In this document: positions 47,501 to 56,274 of the stretch, piece after piece
Position numbering within the stretch: position 1 is the stretch's first letter
Layout: each line of letters starts with the position of its first letter
NCBI GenBank assembly: GCA_021201185.1
Contig: JAJQFJ010000004.1
Location: 1-64,000, forward strand
Source: Clostridiales bacterium
GTDB lineage: Bacteria > Bacillota > Clostridia > Oscillospirales > Oscillospiraceae
Direction of reading: 5' to 3'
DNA length: 64,000 nucleotides
Program-made: the position numbers and the translations under genes
Notes under the pieces: generated by a model
Database searches by the model: none
Told to the model about the DNA's origin: nothing
The model's input: the letters and a program-made list of their open reading frames with translations, nothing else

Positions 47501-47510
47501 AACCCACTTT

Positions 47511-48473
47511 TTACTTCTTTTCCATGGACATCTGGAGGGCCGCTGCGCCGATGATGCCGGCGTCGTTGCCCAGGGTGGCCCGGACGGCGGGAGGGGGCGG
47601 GAACTCGTCTGCGGCGAAGGAGTATTTCCGGATGCCCTCGTTGAGGGGGATCATGAGATAATCTCCCTGGTTGCAGATGCCGCCGCCCATAATGATCAGC
47701 TCCGGCCGGAAGGTGTCCACGATGCCCGCAATGCCCATGGCCAGGTAGTCGATGTACTGGGCCACCACCGCCCGGGCGGTGCCGTCGTCCCGCTTGGCGG
47801 CGTCGAAGGGGACCTTGCCGTTGACCTTGTCGATGTCTCCGTCCACCAGGGCCCACATTTTGGAGTCGGGGTTCTTCTCCATGGCCCGGCGGGTCTGACG
47901 GATGAGAGCGGTAGCGGAGGTGTACGCCTCAAAGCAGCCCCGCTTGCCGCAGCCGCACAGCTCCCCGCCGTAGCAGAAGGTGAAGTGACCCGGCTCGGTG
48001 CCCTGACCGGTGCAGCCGCTGAAAATTTTGCCGTTGACGATGAAGCCGCCGCCGATGCCGGTGCCCAGGGTGATCATCAGGGCGCTGTTGCAGTTGGACC
48101 CGCTGCCGGCCACCACCTCGCCCAGGGCGGCGCAGTCGGCGTCGTTGCCCAGGTAGACGGGCAGGCCCAGCCGGGAGGACATGATCTCCTGCAGGGGCAG
48201 GTTCTTCCAGCCCAGGTTCACCGCCTGGATCACGTTGCCGTCCTGCGTCACCGCACCGGGCACGCCGATGCCGATGGAGGTGATGTCCGCCAGGGTCATC
48301 CCCGCCAGCTCCAGCACCGCCCGGACGGAGGCCACCATGTCGTCGATCAGCGCCTCCGCCTTCCGGTCCGCCCCGGTGGGGACGCTGAGCTTTTTCAGCA
48401 TATTTTTCTCTTCATCCGCAACGCCCACGGCAATGTTGGTTCCGCCAATGTCTATTCCGATAAAGTAGCGCAT
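47511..48473 (-). CDS. ROK-family sugar kinase (glucokinase-like), 320 aa
   Basis: The protein phosphorylates a hexose, probably glucose. The ATP site FIGIDIGGTNIAVGVADEEK, the sugar site VPGAVTQDGNVIQAVNLGWK, GNDADCAALGE and GTEPGHFTF, and the ROK zinc motif CGCGKRGCFEAYTS are all present. The ATG at 48473 has GGAGG upstream. A well-formed promoter about 195 bp upstream leaves a long leader with a hairpin. Sugar specificity is inferred from the family only. Confidence 0.93.
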   Translation of the reverse strand: MRYFIGIDIGGTNIAVGVADEEKNMLKKLSVPTGADRKAEALIDDMVASVRAVLELAGMTLADITSIGIGVPGAVTQDGNVIQAVNLGWKNLPLQEIMSSRLGLPVYLGNDADCAALGEVVAGSGSNCNSALMITLGTGIGGGFIVNGKIFSGCTGQGTEPGHFTFCYGGELCGCGKRGCFEAYTSATALIRQTRRAMEKNPDSKMWALVDGDIDKVNGKVPFDAAKRDDGTARAVVAQYIDYLAMGIAGIVDTFRPELIIMGGGICNQGDYLMIPLNEGIRKYSFAADEFPPPPAVRATLGNDAGIIGAAALQMSMEKK

Positions 48474-48821
48474 AGTGCTTTCCCTCCAGGGCATATTTTG
48501 TTTTTGAAACGCCGTCCGCACACAGAGCAAACAGGAAGCGGCGAGCGTTTCCTGTTTCTGAATATCTTACAATGGTTCATCTGCCCTCAGAGTCGGTAAA
48601 CTACCCCTGAGCGCATTTCGAACCATCGCACAGCCGGGCGAACGGACTGCGTTTTTTCACTGACGATATTATACCAACAGAATTCAGAATTTGCAAGGTT
48701 CCAGGTGCGGTATCGGCCTTGAATTTTCGCCCCGGATTCGCTATACTGAGTAGGACAGCAAAAACAGCGGCAAAATACACCGTCTGCCCCGGGCAGGACG
48801 GTCTGGCCCGGGAGGCATATG
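48474..48821. promoter_or_regulatory. Divergent promoter region between ROK kinase and VanW genes
   Basis: For the kinase (minus strand): TTGCAA (48691-48696), 17 bp, TATAAT (48668-48673). For the VanW gene (plus strand): TTGAAT (48719-48724), 17 bp, TATACT (48742-48747). In the kinase leader is a hairpin with AACAGGAA/TTCCTGTT arms near 48532-48561 that could attenuate it. No other gene is seen. Confidence 0.75.
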
Positions 48822-50441
48822 ATGGCAAGCAAGACAAAGACTGCGCCCAGTCGGGCGAAAAAAGCCGAACCAAAGAGGAAAAAGCACACCGGCCTCCGGG
48901 CGGCGCTGATTCTGATTTTTCTCCTCATCGCCCTGGTGTTCGCCGTCTACCTCTACCTGTGTATGCAGGTGGACCAGGACACCATCATCGGCGACGTGAC
49001 CATCCAGGGGGTGGATGTCCAGGGCATGACCCGGGAGGAGGCCGCCTCCGCCGTGGATGAGGCCCTGGCGAACGTCTATCAGGGGCAGACGGTGGACATC
49101 CTCCTGGCGGGGGAGACCTACAGCGTCACTGTCTGGGACGGGGAGCAGAACCTTCTGACCTGGGATTACAGCGACGCCCTGGACGAGGCCATGGAGCCGG
49201 GACACGGGGACTTCCTCACCCGGGGCTGGGAGTGGCTCCAGGTGGAGCTGGGGAACGCCGAGGCACAGGCCGTCACCGTCTCCCCCACCCTCACCGACAC
49301 GGAGACGCTGAAGGCCCTCATCCAGGCCACCGGCATTGAGGCGGTGGACACCGCCGTGGAGACCACCTACACCATTGAGGACGACTGCGTCGTCATCACC
49401 AAGGGCAGCGCCGGGGTGACGGCGGACGTGGACACCCTGACCGACCAGGTGGCCAGCCTGGTCAACTCCGGCAGCTGGCCGGAGGAGCATACGGTGGACT
49501 GCGCCACCCTCTCCAGCGAGATCGCCGAGCTGGACATCCAGGCCATCTATGACCAGATTTACGTGGAACCGGTCAGCGCCACTCTGGACCCGGACAACGA
49601 CTATGCCATCGTCCCCTCCACCGACGGGGTGTCCTTCGACGTGGACGCCGCCACCCAGGCCCTGGCGGACGCCGAGGCGGGCAGCCAGGCGACGGTGGAG
49701 CTGGTCTACACCGAGCCGGACGTCACCACGGCATTTCTGGAGGAGCATCTGTTCGCCGACGTGCTGGGAAGCTATACCACCACCGTCTCCGGCTCCTCCG
49801 GCCGGGTGAGCAATGTGAAGCTCTCCGCCCAGTTCTGCGACGGCACCATCCTGCTGCCGGGGGAGATCTTCACCTATAACGACACGGTGGGACAGCGCAC
49901 CACCGCCCGGGGGTTCTCCGCGGCCCCCGCCTATAACAACGGCGAGACCGTCCAGGAGGTGGGAGGCGGTATCTGCCAGACCTCCTCCACCCTGTACGCC
50001 GCCTGCCTCTACGCCAACCTGGAGATCGTCACCCGGACCAACCACACCTACGCCTCCAGCTACATCGGCCTGGGTCTGGACGCCACCGTCTCCTGGGGCG
50101 GGCCGGAGTTTGCGTTTGCCAACAACACCGACTATCCCATCAAGATCGTCACCAGCTACTCCGGCGGCAAGCTGACGGTGAGCATTTACGGCACCAAGAC
50201 GGACGACATCACGGTGAAGATTGTCAGCAAGACCCTGGAGACCATCCCCTATTCTACCACCTACACCACCGACAGCAGCCTGTCCTCCGGGCAGAGCAAG
50301 GTCATCACCACCCCCTACACTGGCTACAAAGTGCAGACCTACCGGGAGCTATATGACGGGAACGGCAACCTCATCTCCTCCACGGAGGAGGCCTACAGCT
50401 ATTACAAGGCCCGGAACAAGGTCATTGCCACCGGGGATTAA
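48822..50441 (+). CDS. VanW-family membrane-anchored cell-wall protein, about 539 aa
   Basis: A basic cytosolic start (SRAKKAEPKRKKHTG) and one helix (LRAALILIFLLIALVFAVYL) anchor the protein with its bulk outside. Residues about 60-300 contain YoaR-like putative peptidoglycan-binding repeats (VQGMTREEAASAVDEAL). The VanW domain (about 330-460) has FTYNDTVGQRTTARGFSAAP, EVGGGICQTSSTLYAACLYA and NHTYASSYIGLGLDATVSWG. The C-terminus looks like a G5-type domain. VanW was first seen in vancomycin gene clusters but is widespread and its role is not known. Two adjacent ATG codons (48819, 48822) are possible starts. Confidence 0.9.
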   Translation: MASKTKTAPSRAKKAEPKRKKHTGLRAALILIFLLIALVFAVYLYLCMQVDQDTIIGDVTIQGVDVQGMTREEAASAVDEALANVYQGQTVDILLAGETYSVTVWDGEQNLLTWDYSDALDEAMEPGHGDFLTRGWEWLQVELGNAEAQAVTVSPTLTDTETLKALIQATGIEAVDTAVETTYTIEDDCVVITKGSAGVTADVDTLTDQVASLVNSGSWPEEHTVDCATLSSEIAELDIQAIYDQIYVEPVSATLDPDNDYAIVPSTDGVSFDVDAATQALADAEAGSQATVELVYTEPDVTTAFLEEHLFADVLGSYTTTVSGSSGRVSNVKLSAQFCDGTILLPGEIFTYNDTVGQRTTARGFSAAPAYNNGETVQEVGGGICQTSSTLYAACLYANLEIVTRTNHTYASSYIGLGLDATVSWGGPEFAFANNTDYPIKIVTSYSGGKLTVSIYGTKTDDITVKIVSKTLETIPYSTTYTTDSSLSSGQSKVITTPYTGYKVQTYRELYDGNGNLISSTEEAYSYYKARNKVIATGD

Positions 50442-50519
50442 GCCAGCCAACAGCCACAGTTTCCCAGGGGCGGAGCTTCTCCGTCCCTGGCCCCATTTTC
50501 AGACAGGAGCGTATCACAT

Positions 50520-51210
50520 ATGTTTCAAGGCTTTTCCGACGAGACCATCCAGTTTCTCTGGGGGATCGCGCTGAACAACGAGCGGAGCTGGTTCAACGCT
50601 CACAAGGAGGAGTATCTGACCCATCTCTATCAGCCCATGCAGGAGCTGGGGCGGACGGTGTACGACCGGATACTGGAGCAGAATCCGGGACTTTTGGTCA
50701 ATCTCCACGTCACCCGCATCTACCGGGACGCCCGGCGGCTTCACGGGGGCGGGCCGTATAAGGACCATCTCTGGCTCTCCCTGGAGCGGCCCCACGACCG
50801 GGACGAAAACTGGCACGACATCCCCTCTCTCTGGTTCGAGGTCTCCCGCCAGGGCTACGGCTACGGCCTGGGCTACTGGGGGACGCCCGCCGACATGGAG
50901 GCCTACCGCCGCCGCATCCGCCGGGAGCCGGAGGTGCTGGAGGCGCTGGTCCGGGACTTTGAGCGGCAGGACACCTTTGTCCTGGAGGGGCAGTCGTACA
51001 AGCGGCCCAAGGGCAGTATCTCTCCCCCTGCTGGACGGCTGGTACAACCGGAAATCTCTCAGCTTTATCCGGGAGTGCCCCCCGGACGAGCTGTTCTGTT
51101 CGCCGGAGCTGGCGGACGCCGTGGCGGAGGGGTGGGAGCTGCTGCTGCCCCTGTACCACTATTTTGACGATCTGCGCATGGAGCCGCCGGTGACAGACCG
51201 GATTTTGTGA
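50520..51210 (+). pseudogene. DUF2461 protein with a frameshift
   Basis: The first 165 residues (FSDETIQFLWGIALNNERSW, FNAHKEEYLTHLYQPMQELG, PYKDHLWLSLERP) match DUF2461. After QSYKRPKG the frame turns into a Pro/Gly-rich artefact and stops at 51167, while the proper end (LLDGWYNRKSLSFIRECPPD, LADAVAEGWELLLPLYHYFD) continues in the next frame to 51210. One base gained or lost near 51015-51030 explains it. This may be a true loss of function or a sequencing error in GC-rich DNA. DUF2461 has no known activity. Confidence 0.85.
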
Positions 51211-51340
51211 GGGGCGGACTGCCGCAAAAATACAGTTGCAATTTTTCCTCATCCGAACTATAATGATGGCCGTCGGGCTTGCCCGGCGGCCAATGCTGTT
51301 GTAATTGCTTCGCTGTACCCTGTGCGGACGGCAGAAGTCT

Positions 51341-51501
51341 AGGCATCACCGCATAAATGCGTCTACGGCATCTGGCAGCTATTTTGCGCCAGAAATGCGT
51401 TAGCAAAAGCTTAACGTACATCCTGTACGTCTGCGCTTTTGCACCTTTTTCTGACACAAAATTTCTCGCCAGCTGCTCTTGCCGATTTATGCGGCGACGC
51501 C
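51341..51501. repeat. MITE-like long palindrome upstream of an ECF transporter gene
   Basis: The ends AGGCATCACCGCATAAAT (51341) and the inverse of ATTTATGCGGCGACGCCT (to 51501) match 16 of 18. Inside, GCAAAAGC...GCTTTTGC and a central GTACATCCTGTAC continue the hairpin over about 160 bp. It has no coding capacity, which fits a miniature transposable element or a structured RNA. The rest of 51211-51577 shows nothing else. Confidence 0.75.
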
Positions 51502-51577
51502 TGAAAAACAACAGCTGCGGCACATCATATTGCGCTGTATCCGACGAAGGGCGGAACGGCAGCAGGAGGTAACTATC

Positions 51578-52189
51578 ATGAAAAACAGCAACGACAAGGT
51601 GCGCTATCTGACCGAGGTAGCCCTGCTCATCGCCATTATCCTGGTGATGAAGCTCACCGGCCTGGCCAGCATCCCGGTAGGTCCCCTGGTGATGACCTTC
51701 ACCATGATCCCCATCGCCATCGGCGCCATGATCTCCGGACCGCTGGCAGGGGCGATTTTGGGCATGGTCTTTGGCTTCACCAGCTTCTATGACGCCATCA
51801 CCGGGGCCTCCCTCATGACCGGGGCATTTTTCCAGCTCAGCCCCATCTCCACCTTCATTCTGTGCGTGGGCACCCGGACGCTGGTGGGGGCGCTCACTGG
51901 CTGGATCTTCCGGGGACTGAAGAAAATCGACAAGACGGATACGGTCTGCTACTTCGCCACCGGGCTTCTCTGTCCCCTGCTCAACACCCTGCTGTTTATG
52001 GGATACATCGTCTGGTTCTTCTACTCCTGTGACTATGTCCAGGGCCTGGTCAGCACTCTGGGCGCTACCGGCCCGATCATGTTCGTCGTCCTGTCCGTGG
52101 GCGTCCAGGGCCTGGTGGAGTGGATCACCGGGGCCATCGTGGGCGGCGGCGTCGGAAAGGCCGTAGCCCACGCTCTGAAGCGGGTCTGA
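51578..52189 (+). CDS. ECF transporter S component (vitamin/substrate-binding subunit), 203 aa
   Basis: The protein has about six helices and the S-component look: LTEVALLIAIILVMKLTG, GPLAGAILGMVFGFTSFYDA and VGTRTLVGALTGWIFRGLKK. It would bind a vitamin or similar nutrient and be energised by a shared EcfAAT module encoded elsewhere. The region resembles PanT/pantothenate-type components only loosely, so the substrate is left open. AGGAGG precedes the ATG. A strong terminator follows. Confidence 0.85.
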   Translation: MKNSNDKVRYLTEVALLIAIILVMKLTGLASIPVGPLVMTFTMIPIAIGAMISGPLAGAILGMVFGFTSFYDAITGASLMTGAFFQLSPISTFILCVGTRTLVGALTGWIFRGLKKIDKTDTVCYFATGLLCPLLNTLLFMGYIVWFFYSCDYVQGLVSTLGATGPIMFVVLSVGVQGLVEWITGAIVGGGVGKAVAHALKRV

Positions 52190-52216
52190 GCCTCTCCCCT
52201 GCCTTCAGTCTAATTG

Positions 52217-52259
52217 ATACCGTAGATTTGCGGAAATTCGCAAATCTACGGTATTTTTC
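52217..52259 (+). terminator. Terminator after the ECF gene
   Basis: A perfect 16-bp stem (52217-52232 with 52239-52254) is followed by TTTTTC. Confidence 0.92.
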
Positions 52260-52344
52260 TGCCCATTTTGCCGGTCAATCTCCTTTCTTGCATTTCGGCG
52301 GGCGGCCATTTACGCTACAATGCGGGTGAAAGGAGGGAGGCGAA

Positions 52345-54534
52345 TTGCTTTCAGAATTTGCGTACGAGAGCCAGGACCGGGTCCCGCTCCGGCTGCGGCT
52401 GGACAGCGGCGTCTGTCTGGAGGAGGAGATTACCCGGCTCACCCTGACCGCCGGGTGCAGCTCCGACCCCTCCGGGCCCAGCCTGGGGAGCACAGTGGCG
52501 GCTTACCTGACGGTGTCTCTGGCTGGGGACGGGCTGCCGGCGCTGGAGGGGGCGTATGTCACCCCGGAGGTGGAGATCGAGGGCGCGTGGCTCAGCCTTG
52601 GCCAGTTCCGCTTTGAGACGCCGGAGACGGGAGAGGGGACGGTGAAGGTCACGGCCTCCGACGCCATGATCTGGGCCATGGAGGCGGGCTACTATCCGTC
52701 CGAACCGGCGCCTGACACCTCCCTGGGGGTGCTGGCGGACATCTGCAATCAGGCCGGGGTGGAGCTGGGGGATGTGTCCGGGCTGACTGATCAGACAGTC
52801 AGCGGGGTGTCCTCCGGGTACACCTGCCGGGAGATGGCGGGGTATATGGCGGCCCTGCTGGGGTGCAACGCTCTGTTTGACCGGGAGGGGAGGCTGATGC
52901 TCCGGTGGTTCTCTGCCGTGGAGGCGGCTATCGGCCCGGAGGATTACTACAGCGGCGGTTTCACCCGGAAGGACTATGACTATGTCCTGTCCAGCCTGAC
53001 GGAAGTCACCGGCTCCGGAGAGGACGACCGGCTCTCCGCCGGGACGGGGGGCAGCGGCATCTCCCTCACCGACCCCTATATGACGGAGGAGGCGCTGGAG
53101 GCCGTGTGGGCCGGGCTGGAGGGCTTCACCTACCGGCCGGGAGAGGTCACTGTGGCGGGGGACCTGCGGCTGGAGCCGGGAGACATCGTCACCGTCACCG
53201 ACCTGGCCGGGGCTTCCTACACCTTCCCGGTCATGAATGTGGAGCACACCTATGACGGAGGCTTTCAGACGAAGCTCACCGCCTACGGGAGCGCGGAGAC
53301 GGACAGCTCCACCAGCTACAAGGGTCCCACCACCACCGCCCTGGAGCGGTATACGGCGGACATGGCCAGCTTTAAGAGCCTGTTTGCGGACAAGGCCTAT
53401 CTTCAGGAGCTGCTGGTCCGGGGCGGCATCGTCACCGACACTCTCTCCGGCGTGGAGATCAACGCCACCAAGTACCTGACCGGCGTGACCATCGTGGGAG
53501 ACGTGATCCAGGCAAACACCCTGACGGCGGACAAGCTGATTCTCACCGGGGCGGACGGGCTGATCTATGAGATCAACGCCACGGTGGGCGGGCTGACCTC
53601 TGAGCAGCTGACGGAGGAGCAGTATCAGACCGCCATCGACGGCTCGGTGCTGGTGGCAAATTCCGTGACCGCCGACCGCATCAACGTCACCGATCTGTTC
53701 GCCCAGGACATCACCGCCACGGGGACCATCACCGGCGCTGCGCTGGTGGGCGGCTCTATTACCGGCACGACCATCACGGGCAGCTCCCTTACGTCTACGT
53801 CAGACGACGGAGAGATCAATATCAGCTATGGCGCGCTGTGGGGCTCTTCCAATGTTGAGACGGGCAGCACCATCCTGTTTTATCTGGGCGGCAGATATGA
53901 CGGTCTGGCCGTCCGGTACACCGGGACGGAGAGCGCGGTCTATTCTATTTATGGCGCAGAGAGTTGTTATGTAAATGGCACGCTGGGGGTCGCAGGGGCA
54001 GTTTCCCTGGGCAGCACCCTCACTGCCGCAGGCAACATCATCGGGAACAGCAAGGTAGTCGCCGGTACAACGGCCGTCTATAATGACGGCGCGCCGGGCG
54101 TACAGCTGGAAAGCGGGGGGAACATTATCCAAAAGTCCTCCGGAAGTCCTAATATCTATTTCTTTCCCAACGGTACGACCAGCAACCCCATCCGGCTGAT
54201 TGCCAGCAGCAGCGGGCTGTCCTTAAACAACTCGTTCTCCGTCACCGGCAACGGGGCGTTTTCCGGGTCCCTGTCCACCTACGGATACACGGTGCCGCGA
54301 ATTCTGCGGGGCGGCGCGACTCTGACCACGACTGCCACCAGCGGCACCCTGGAGGTGACCTTCTCCACTGCCTTTCCCGGCACGCCTACGGTGGTGGTGT
54401 CGCCCCAGCATTCCTCGACCACGACCATCACCGCCAGGGTCTACAGCAAGTCCAGCACCGGATTTACGATTTATTACACGATTTCCACCGCAGGCGGGAC
54501 GGTTGTATTCAACTGGATCGCCATGTACAGCTAA
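52345..54534 (+). CDS. Phage tail/spike protein, 729 aa
   Basis: Residues 1-300 resemble the siphophage tail-associated (ReqiPepy6 gp37-like) domain: LSEFAYESQDRVPLRLRLDS at the start and a strand-rich region up to PVMNVEHTYDGGFQTKLTAY. The middle (about 330-470) is the heptad-like TADKLILTGADGLIYEINAT, TADRINVTDLFAQDITATGT found in prophage tail fibres, followed by a Ser/Thr/Gly-rich host-contact part. The start is TTG at 52345, five bases after AAGGAGGGAGG. It would be the receptor-binding end of a tail; whether it is ever assembled is unknown. Confidence 0.85.
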   Translation: MLSEFAYESQDRVPLRLRLDSGVCLEEEITRLTLTAGCSSDPSGPSLGSTVAAYLTVSLAGDGLPALEGAYVTPEVEIEGAWLSLGQFRFETPETGEGTVKVTASDAMIWAMEAGYYPSEPAPDTSLGVLADICNQAGVELGDVSGLTDQTVSGVSSGYTCREMAGYMAALLGCNALFDREGRLMLRWFSAVEAAIGPEDYYSGGFTRKDYDYVLSSLTEVTGSGEDDRLSAGTGGSGISLTDPYMTEEALEAVWAGLEGFTYRPGEVTVAGDLRLEPGDIVTVTDLAGASYTFPVMNVEHTYDGGFQTKLTAYGSAETDSSTSYKGPTTTALERYTADMASFKSLFADKAYLQELLVRGGIVTDTLSGVEINATKYLTGVTIVGDVIQANTLTADKLILTGADGLIYEINATVGGLTSEQLTEEQYQTAIDGSVLVANSVTADRINVTDLFAQDITATGTITGAALVGGSITGTTITGSSLTSTSDDGEINISYGALWGSSNVETGSTILFYLGGRYDGLAVRYTGTESAVYSIYGAESCYVNGTLGVAGAVSLGSTLTAAGNIIGNSKVVAGTTAVYNDGAPGVQLESGGNIIQKSSGSPNIYFFPNGTTSNPIRLIASSSGLSLNNSFSVTGNGAFSGSLSTYGYTVPRILRGGATLTTTATSGTLEVTFSTAFPGTPTVVVSPQHSSTTTITARVYSKSSTGFTIYYTISTAGGTVVFNWIAMYS

Positions 54535-54546
54535 GGAGGACACGCT

Positions 54547-54981
54547 ATGTACGATAATTTATGGCAGATCATCACCGCCGGGGACTACACCCTGGCCGAC
54601 ATCACCAACAAGATCAACGTCTTTTGGGCAGAGAGCCAGCTGACAGACGAACAGCGGACGGAGCTGCTGGCGCTGGCGGTGGAAAACATCTCCACCGATC
54701 AGGAGAAGCCGGAGCTGGAGACGACGGTAGGAAAGCTGGCCGCCCGGGTGACAGCTCTGGAGGAGGCGGTGGCTGCCTTGCAGGGCGGCAGCAGCTCTAC
54801 CTATCCTGAATGGACGAGCTGGGATGGGGTGAGCGACAACTACCAGTACGGGGCCATCGTCACCCACAACGGGACGCTGTGGGTCAGCACCTACAAGGGC
54901 CAGAACGTCTGGGAGCCGGGGGCGCTCGGCACCGACGATTTATGGAAGGTATACACGGAAACGACAGAAAGTGAGGCATAA
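54547..54981 (+). CDS. Phage tail-end protein with carbohydrate-binding-like domain, 144 aa
   Basis: The first half is helical (LADITNKINVFWAESQLTDE, GKLAARVTALEEAVAALQGG). The second half (YPEWTSWDGVSDNYQYGAIV, THNGTLWVSTYKGQNVWEPG) has the Trp/Tyr spacing of small chitin-binding-type (CBM5/12) modules. It starts 12 bp after the spike gene with AAGGAGG. It probably helps the spike bind a cell-wall sugar (inferred). Confidence 0.75.
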   Translation: MYDNLWQIITAGDYTLADITNKINVFWAESQLTDEQRTELLALAVENISTDQEKPELETTVGKLAARVTALEEAVAALQGGSSSTYPEWTSWDGVSDNYQYGAIVTHNGTLWVSTYKGQNVWEPGALGTDDLWKVYTETTESEA

Positions 54982-54984
54982 CGG

Positions 54985-55185
54985 ATGGGTATCAACGGTG
55001 CAACCAATGAATTTCTGGACAGGCTGACCAGGCTCATCAACGAGAGCAAGCTGCCGCCCACCAATGTCCGGCTCTGCCTGGACATCACCCGGCTACAGGT
55101 GGTACAGCTGGAGCAACAGGCCATCGAGCAGGAAAAGGCACAGGAGGCGGCAAAGGCCAAACGGGAGGGTGAGGCGAATGAGTGA
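54985..55185 (+). CDS. Small helical phage protein, 66 aa
   Basis: MGINGATNEFLDRLTRLINE and LDITRLQVVQLEQQAIEQEK form helices ending in an Ala/Lys/Glu coiled coil. It overlaps the next gene by eight bases. Such short proteins lie between tail-fibre and holin genes in many phages; no function is known. Confidence 0.6.
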   Translation: MGINGATNEFLDRLTRLINESKLPPTNVRLCLDITRLQVVQLEQQAIEQEKAQEAAKAKREGEANE

Positions 55186-55453
55186 GACGATTATCGCAAG
55201 CCTCATCTCCGGGATTGTGGCGCTGGCTGTCTGTATGATCAACAACGCCTTCCAGCAGGCTGCCCAGCGGAAACAGGCGGACAAGACCACGGCCCTCATC
55301 ACCTATCGGCTGGAGGAACTGGAGAAAAAGGTGGGCAAACACAATGAGGTCATCGAGCGGACGTACAAGCTGGAGCAGCATGAAGCCGTGATGGATGAGC
55401 AGATCAAGGTTGCAAACCATCGGATTGAGGATTTGGAGCAGGCGAAGAAGTGA
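55178..55453 (+). CDS. XhlA-like hemolysin/holin-accessory protein, 91 aa
   Basis: An N-terminal helix ([20 protein letters not shown]) inserts in the membrane, and the rest is a coiled coil ([40 protein letters not shown]). This layout resembles, in the other order, XhlA proteins that work with holins. It overlaps the previous gene. A repeat block separates it from the holin gene. Confidence 0.65.
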   Translation: MSETIIASLISGIVALAVCMINNAFQQAAQRKQADKTTALITYRLEELEKKVGKHNEVIERTYKLEQHEAVMDEQIKVANHRIEDLEQAKK

Positions 55454-55459
55454 AATCAT

Positions 55460-55556
55460 TTTGCGGATTCGCCGGGAATTTCTACAAGTCGGGAGTGCGT
55501 GCTGCACCCCTCCACCGGCTTACGCCGGTCCCCCTCCCCTTTCAGGGGAGGTAAAA
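55460..55556. repeat. REP/MITE-like repeat inside the phage remnant
   Basis: The block GCGGATTCGCCGGGAATT, CCACCGGCTTACGCCGG and CCCCTCCCCTTTCAGGGGAGG resembles the repeats at 35205-35430. It has split the tail-end genes from the holin gene. Confidence 0.6.
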
Positions 55557-55577
55557 TCAGAAAGGAAAGTGCTAAGT

Positions 55578-55793
55578 ATGAACACCATTATCGAGAGAAT
55601 CACCAACAGTGCATGGCTCAGGGCGGCGGGCGTGCGGGCCGTCAAGACGATCGCGCAGACGGCGGTTGCCGCCATCGGCACATCTGCCGTGATGGGGGAC
55701 GTGGACTGGCTGGCGGTGGGCAGCGCCGCTCTGCTGGCGGGTATCCTGTCCCTGCTGACCAGCGTGGCCGGTCTGCCGGAGGTAGACGGGTGA
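55578..55793 (+). CDS. Phage holin, r1t-like, 71 aa
   Basis: The sequence [69 protein letters not shown] has two hydrophobic helices around a short charged turn, as in phage r1t-type holins. The ATG follows AAAGGAAAGTGC. Its stop overlaps the next start (GTGA). Normally a lysin gene follows; none does. Confidence 0.85.
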   Translation: MNTIIERITNSAWLRAAGVRAVKTIAQTAVAAIGTSAVMGDVDWLAVGSAALLAGILSLLTSVAGLPEVDG

Positions 55794-55903
55794 AGCGGCT
55801 GACAGAGGCCGTACTGCGTGTAGTGGCGTATGTCCTGGCCGTGGTGCTTATCCTGGCCGGGGCCGCCATTGACGACCCGTTTATGGACGGAGGCGAGACA
55901 TGA
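55790..55903 (+). CDS. Tiny membrane protein, 37 aa
   Basis: From the GTG at 55790, the frame [35 protein letters not shown] is one helix. It overlaps the holin (GTGA) and the next gene (ATGA), so a coupled string is probable. Confidence 0.55.
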   Translation: MKRLTEAVLRVVAYVLAVVLILAGAAIDDPFMDGGET

Positions 55904-56143
55904 TAACCTACAATGTGACAAAGGCGGGTATTGCCCTGCTGCTGGGGCGGCAGGGGGAGAACCTGGCCCGCAGGCAGTACTGTCATTCCGATCACTATGA
56001 CGGGGTACGCTGCCTCCGGGAATTTCAGCGGCACAGAGGCCTATGAACTGACGCAGGTGTTCTATTATAACACCACGGTCCTGATCTCGGTCGTCGTCTA
56101 TGCCACCGGAACGATTCAGGTGATCACGTCACAGCTTGCATAG
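55900..56143 (+). pseudogene. Phage tail-related gene with a frameshift
   Basis: The gene begins [20 protein letters not shown] and NLARRQ, then ends in frame at 56046 as an unlikely peptide. In another frame the sequence VIPITMTGYAASGNFSGTEA, YELTQVFYYNTTVLISVVVY, ATGTIQVITSQLA continues to 56143 and looks genuine. A one-base change near 55970-55985 separates the two. Function unknown. Confidence 0.6.
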
Positions 56144-56274
56144 GGCCGGGAACACCTCGGCGCCTGTTCAGCAGTCCTCCGGGCGGCATCAAACGGGAAA
56201 CAGGCAGGAGGCCGGAATATACCGGTCTCCTGCCTGTCTGTTTGTCTGTTGCTGTTTTTCTGTATCCGGCGCGC

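Larger units (their letters stand above)
52345..56143 (+). mobile_element. Phage tail-holin remnant
   Basis: Seven or so genes in one direction: a tail spike-like protein, a carbohydrate-binding-like protein, small tail-end proteins, a holin and a broken last gene. No head, integrase, repressor or lysin genes are present. GC equals the chromosome, so the remnant is old or domesticated. It lies between an ECF gene terminator and the convergent ABC transporter gene. Confidence 0.75.

Noticed and set aside
48719..49060. 113-codon frame overlapping the VanW start
   Set aside because: It reads through the VanW promoter and ribosome site and has no homology I recognise.
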